Below, piece by piece: positions 61,874 through 64,000 of a DNA stretch of 64,000 nucleotides. Every line of letters begins with the position of its first letter. Position 1 is the stretch's first letter. The stretch is taken from positions 62,001-126,000 of the forward strand of contig NZ_JACAWU010000001.1 in assembly GCF_013391635.1 (NCBI RefSeq), written 5' to 3'. The notes beneath the pieces were generated by a model. The model saw only the letters and a program-made list of their open reading frames with translations. It was not told the origin of the DNA and made no database searches. The translations under genes were made by a program, and so were the position numbers. Origin of the DNA: Natronomonas gomsonensis. GTDB lineage: Archaea; Halobacteriota; Halobacteria; Halobacteriales; Haloarculaceae.

Positions 61874-63121
61874 ATGCTGACACCCGCTATCAAGGACACC
61901 ATCCGTGCCTATCTTGAGGAAGATTTAGAAAATCCTGGACCCAACGTATATTTCAACCAATACCATAGTTCCAAAAAGATCTCAAGGGAAATAGTCTCAA
62001 ATCTTGTCGAGTCGATTTCTGGAGGCGGACCCGCTAAAAGAGTAGAGGCTATTGAAGGAGGGTACTACGTCAGGCTGGATGGTCATCCCGTTCTTTTCTG
62101 GGAAGTTCAACCCGAGAGATGGCTTATTTGCTATGGAAGTTCTCTAGAGCAGAAAGCCCGAAATTCACTGTCTAACTTGGATTCAAAGATTGGGTGGCTG
62201 TTGAAGCTTCATTTCCAGAGTGAGGTGATCGACGAAGTATACCATGAATATAGCCCGGATGATAAAAATGTCAATATAGAGAAGCAGTGGGACCCATACT
62301 GGTTATATGAAAATGATTCAGAGATCCCCGACCACCTCCAAGACTACTATGCCGATAATATCGAGCAATTCGTTCAGAGAGAAATCGAATTCAATCTAAA
62401 GACTCCTAAGTGGATGGTTGACGAAGCTTTAGAGGAGGGAGTAACATCCGAGCTATTAGATAAATCAGGAATCTCTAAATCTCGGTTCACTTTTGAACCT
62501 CCAAATCTAGCTATTGCTCAGGATGGGGGGAGTAAAACACAAAAATCGGATGCGAAGGTATCTGTACACCAGGAAGGGGAAGTCGTACATCGAACTGGTA
62601 ACCCTGAAGCAACTTTCGAGCTGATAGAAACTCTCCACAATCGAAACGATCTCTGGGATGAGTTCACCGAAGCAATTCCGAAGCAAGAATTTTCGAAGAA
62701 CGATCACGGCGTATTTTCACCCACCTCTTATTCACCTGGGAAGGTTCTCAAAGTGACGTTTACGAGCAAACCGTACAATGAGGAAAGCAGTCTCAAACTA
62801 TCGAATCTTCTTACTGTCGGACAGAATGACGTGCGTGTATATGGAGTAATAAAATCCAGAGCAAACCTTGGGTTCTTTTGCGAGAGTAGGACGGTATACG
62901 ATAATGGTACCGCAGAGATTTTGCTGACCTCGGAAACTATCAACCAAGTTAATCGCCCCACACTTTATATCAAGCCACGCTCAGGGACAGCGTCTGGGAT
63001 TCTCTATTTATTTAACAAGCTAAGGGAGAAGTTTGATCCCCGAATAAAATATGATTTTGTTGAAGAATTTCCCTTGGGACAACTAAGTCGCGAAAATCAG
63101 GTGAGTGGGGGCTACAATTAA
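61874..63121 (+). CDS. Unknown protein of the AT-rich two-gene unit
   Basis: 415 aa from ATG 61874. Codon use is AT-rich, unlike the rest of the window (many ata, aat, tta, aaa). An alpha/beta N-terminal part (about 45-115) holds GYYVRLDGHPVLFWEVQPERWLICYG. A helical middle (about 115-200) and a beta-rich C-terminus follow (PGKVLKVTFTSKPY; ILLTSETINQVNRPTLYIKPRSG). No catalytic motif recognised. Its TAA stop overlaps the next ATG by one base, so the two are coupled. Probably accessory, possibly a defence or plasmid function. Confidence 0.85.
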   Translation: MLTPAIKDTIRAYLEEDLENPGPNVYFNQYHSSKKISREIVSNLVESISGGGPAKRVEAIEGGYYVRLDGHPVLFWEVQPERWLICYGSSLEQKARNSLSNLDSKIGWLLKLHFQSEVIDEVYHEYSPDDKNVNIEKQWDPYWLYENDSEIPDHLQDYYADNIEQFVQREIEFNLKTPKWMVDEALEEGVTSELLDKSGISKSRFTFEPPNLAIAQDGGSKTQKSDAKVSVHQEGEVVHRTGNPEATFELIETLHNRNDLWDEFTEAIPKQEFSKNDHGVFSPTSYSPGKVLKVTFTSKPYNEESSLKLSNLLTVGQNDVRVYGVIKSRANLGFFCESRTVYDNGTAEILLTSETINQVNRPTLYIKPRSGTASGILYLFNKLREKFDPRIKYDFVEEFPLGQLSRENQVSGGYN

Positions 63122-64000
63122 TGGCGGTTAGCGACTACCAAGTTCATTCTTGGAAAGACGATTATACGATATATCTAAGCCAGCTATATACCCTGTACTC
63201 CCCAAATATTAGCCTTCGAAACCAGCTTTGTGACCGAGGCTACGTAGGTTATCCAGATCCAAAATATGAAGGTAGAGACGGCACGTTTATGCCAGATATT
63301 CTTTCGTTTAGTGACCAAGGAGATGTTCAGCATATAGAGATTGTATGCCAAGAACTGAACAAAAGCGACAGTCCCGATGAAGTCCGTGAGAGAATAGGTG
63401 AGATTGCAAAATACGATGAAATTTCTGATGAGATGGTTACCGATTACCTCAACAAACGGAACCATCCAGATTTCTCACCGGTTAGTCATGAATTGGTTGC
63501 GGTGATACCTGACGAACTCATCCAGGAACATCAAGCTGCCGTCATCGATGCCGCAGCTGCACGAGACATCATAGTTTGGGCCCTCAAGCCAAACGGGGCT
63601 GTTTCAATCTCGAAGGAGCAGGGCGAGCATAATAATATGACGCTAGAGAAAGCGGTTGGCTCTGGGCTCCAGACATCTCCACACGGGAATGACTTATTAC
63701 AATTTACCCGGAAAACAGACTCTAATCTCATCAAATTCGAATTCACACAGCGACTGCTAAGCTACTGTGCCAAAGAAAGAAAGCGAGAATTCACGTTCGA
63801 TGAAGTCGACGAAGTCATGATTGATCAGCGTCCTCCGATGCTGTGGCAGTTAACAGAAGAAGAGAGAGAAGGACATTGGAGGGACTGCCTGTACGCCATG
63901 CTCGAGAGGTTCAACGTAATCGAGCAAACGGAAAGTAGTACGTATCGATGGAGAAAAAAGAAGTTGTTGAAGGAACCCAGACATCAAAACAGAGTTATCG
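63121..64000 (+). CDS. Unknown protein with degenerate PD-(D/E)xK-like motif, 3' truncated
   Basis: 293 complete codons from ATG 63121 with no stop before the window end. The start overlaps the previous stop (TAATG). Near residues 50-80 the reading GRDGTFMPDILSF, then HIEIVCQELNK, resembles the PD...ExK core of restriction-type nucleases (Pro58-Asp59, Glu73), but the Lys two residues after Glu is Val75. A helical middle and a C-terminal winged-helix-like segment (FTFDEVDEVM; RDCLYAMLERFNVIEQTESSTYRW) follow. AT-rich like its partner. Confidence 0.82.
   Translation, partial: MAVSDYQVHSWKDDYTIYLSQLYTLYSPNISLRNQLCDRGYVGYPDPKYEGRDGTFMPDILSFSDQGDVQHIEIVCQELNKSDSPDEVRERIGEIAKYDEISDEMVTDYLNKRNHPDFSPVSHELVAVIPDELIQEHQAAVIDAAAARDIIVWALKPNGAVSISKEQGEHNNMTLEKAVGSGLQTSPHGNDLLQFTRKTDSNLIKFEFTQRLLSYCAKERKREFTFDEVDEVMIDQRPPMLWQLTEEEREGHWRDCLYAMLERFNVIEQTESSTYRWRKKKLLKEPRHQNRVI

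Overview
The window is chromosomal DNA from a halophilic archaeon (class Halobacteria). The DNA is GC-rich and the proteins are strongly acidic. Most genes start at or close to a TATA-like box with almost no leader and no obvious Shine-Dalgarno site. Several families are haloarchaeal hallmarks: a HalX response regulator, type II archaeal GAPDH, HVO_0476-type and CPxCG zinc ribbons, paired Pcm methyltransferases and Tat/lipobox exports. No rRNA operon, CRISPR array or transposase was found. Three tRNA genes (Arg-CCG, Phe-GAA, Val-TAC) all lie on the minus strand.

From 1 to 21.7 kb the content is mainly core. It holds an enolase-superfamily enzyme (5' truncated), a GAF histidine kinase, Fe-S assembly genes (sufS, a SufU/IscU-like scaffold and a NifU-C carrier), a ketopantoate reductase-like enzyme, a sulfatase-fold protein, a dCTP deaminase/dUTPase-like enzyme and a membrane-anchored winged-helix regulator. 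A tightly overlapping five-gene minus-strand operon of the MoxR/DUF58 type follows (18643 down to 11870), then a coiled-coil protein and a DHH phosphoesterase. From 21.7 to 24.05 kb there is a small accessory patch of orphan genes and a broken ADP-ribosylglycohydrolase, ending at tRNA-Arg. From 24.1 to 38.7 kb the genes are again mostly housekeeping, with redox, membrane and signalling functions: a membrane 2Fe-2S ferredoxin, a GST-like quinone reductase, an R2lox-type oxidase, a PQQ-type sugar dehydrogenase, a cupredoxin and a SOUL protein.

From 38.9 to 43.3 kb lies a second accessory block. It carries a cobalt-type nitrile hydratase (beta gene, then an alpha gene fused to an accessory-protein domain). 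A tRNA-Phe-like fragment lies on its left, and a partial copy of the tRNA-Phe 3' end plus the intact tRNA-Phe lie on its right, as expected for a tRNA-targeted integrated element. From 43.4 to 59.1 kb the content returns to core genes: DUF192 lipoproteins, an ABC exporter behind a palindromic operator, Hsp20, GAPDH, an acyl-CoA ligase, an aminopeptidase, the Pcm cluster, paired fluoride channels, a cyclase/FAH pair and a HalX regulator.

From 59.2 kb to the end is an integrative element. It has a structured intergenic element, att-like direct repeats, a tyrosine recombinase translationally coupled to three zinc-ribbon miniproteins, a divergent promoter, two phage-repressor-like winged-helix genes, and then a markedly AT-rich two-gene unit of unknown function. 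The second gene of that unit runs off the window and has a degenerate nuclease-like motif. This end and the nitrile hydratase island are the most promising places for undescribed biology.
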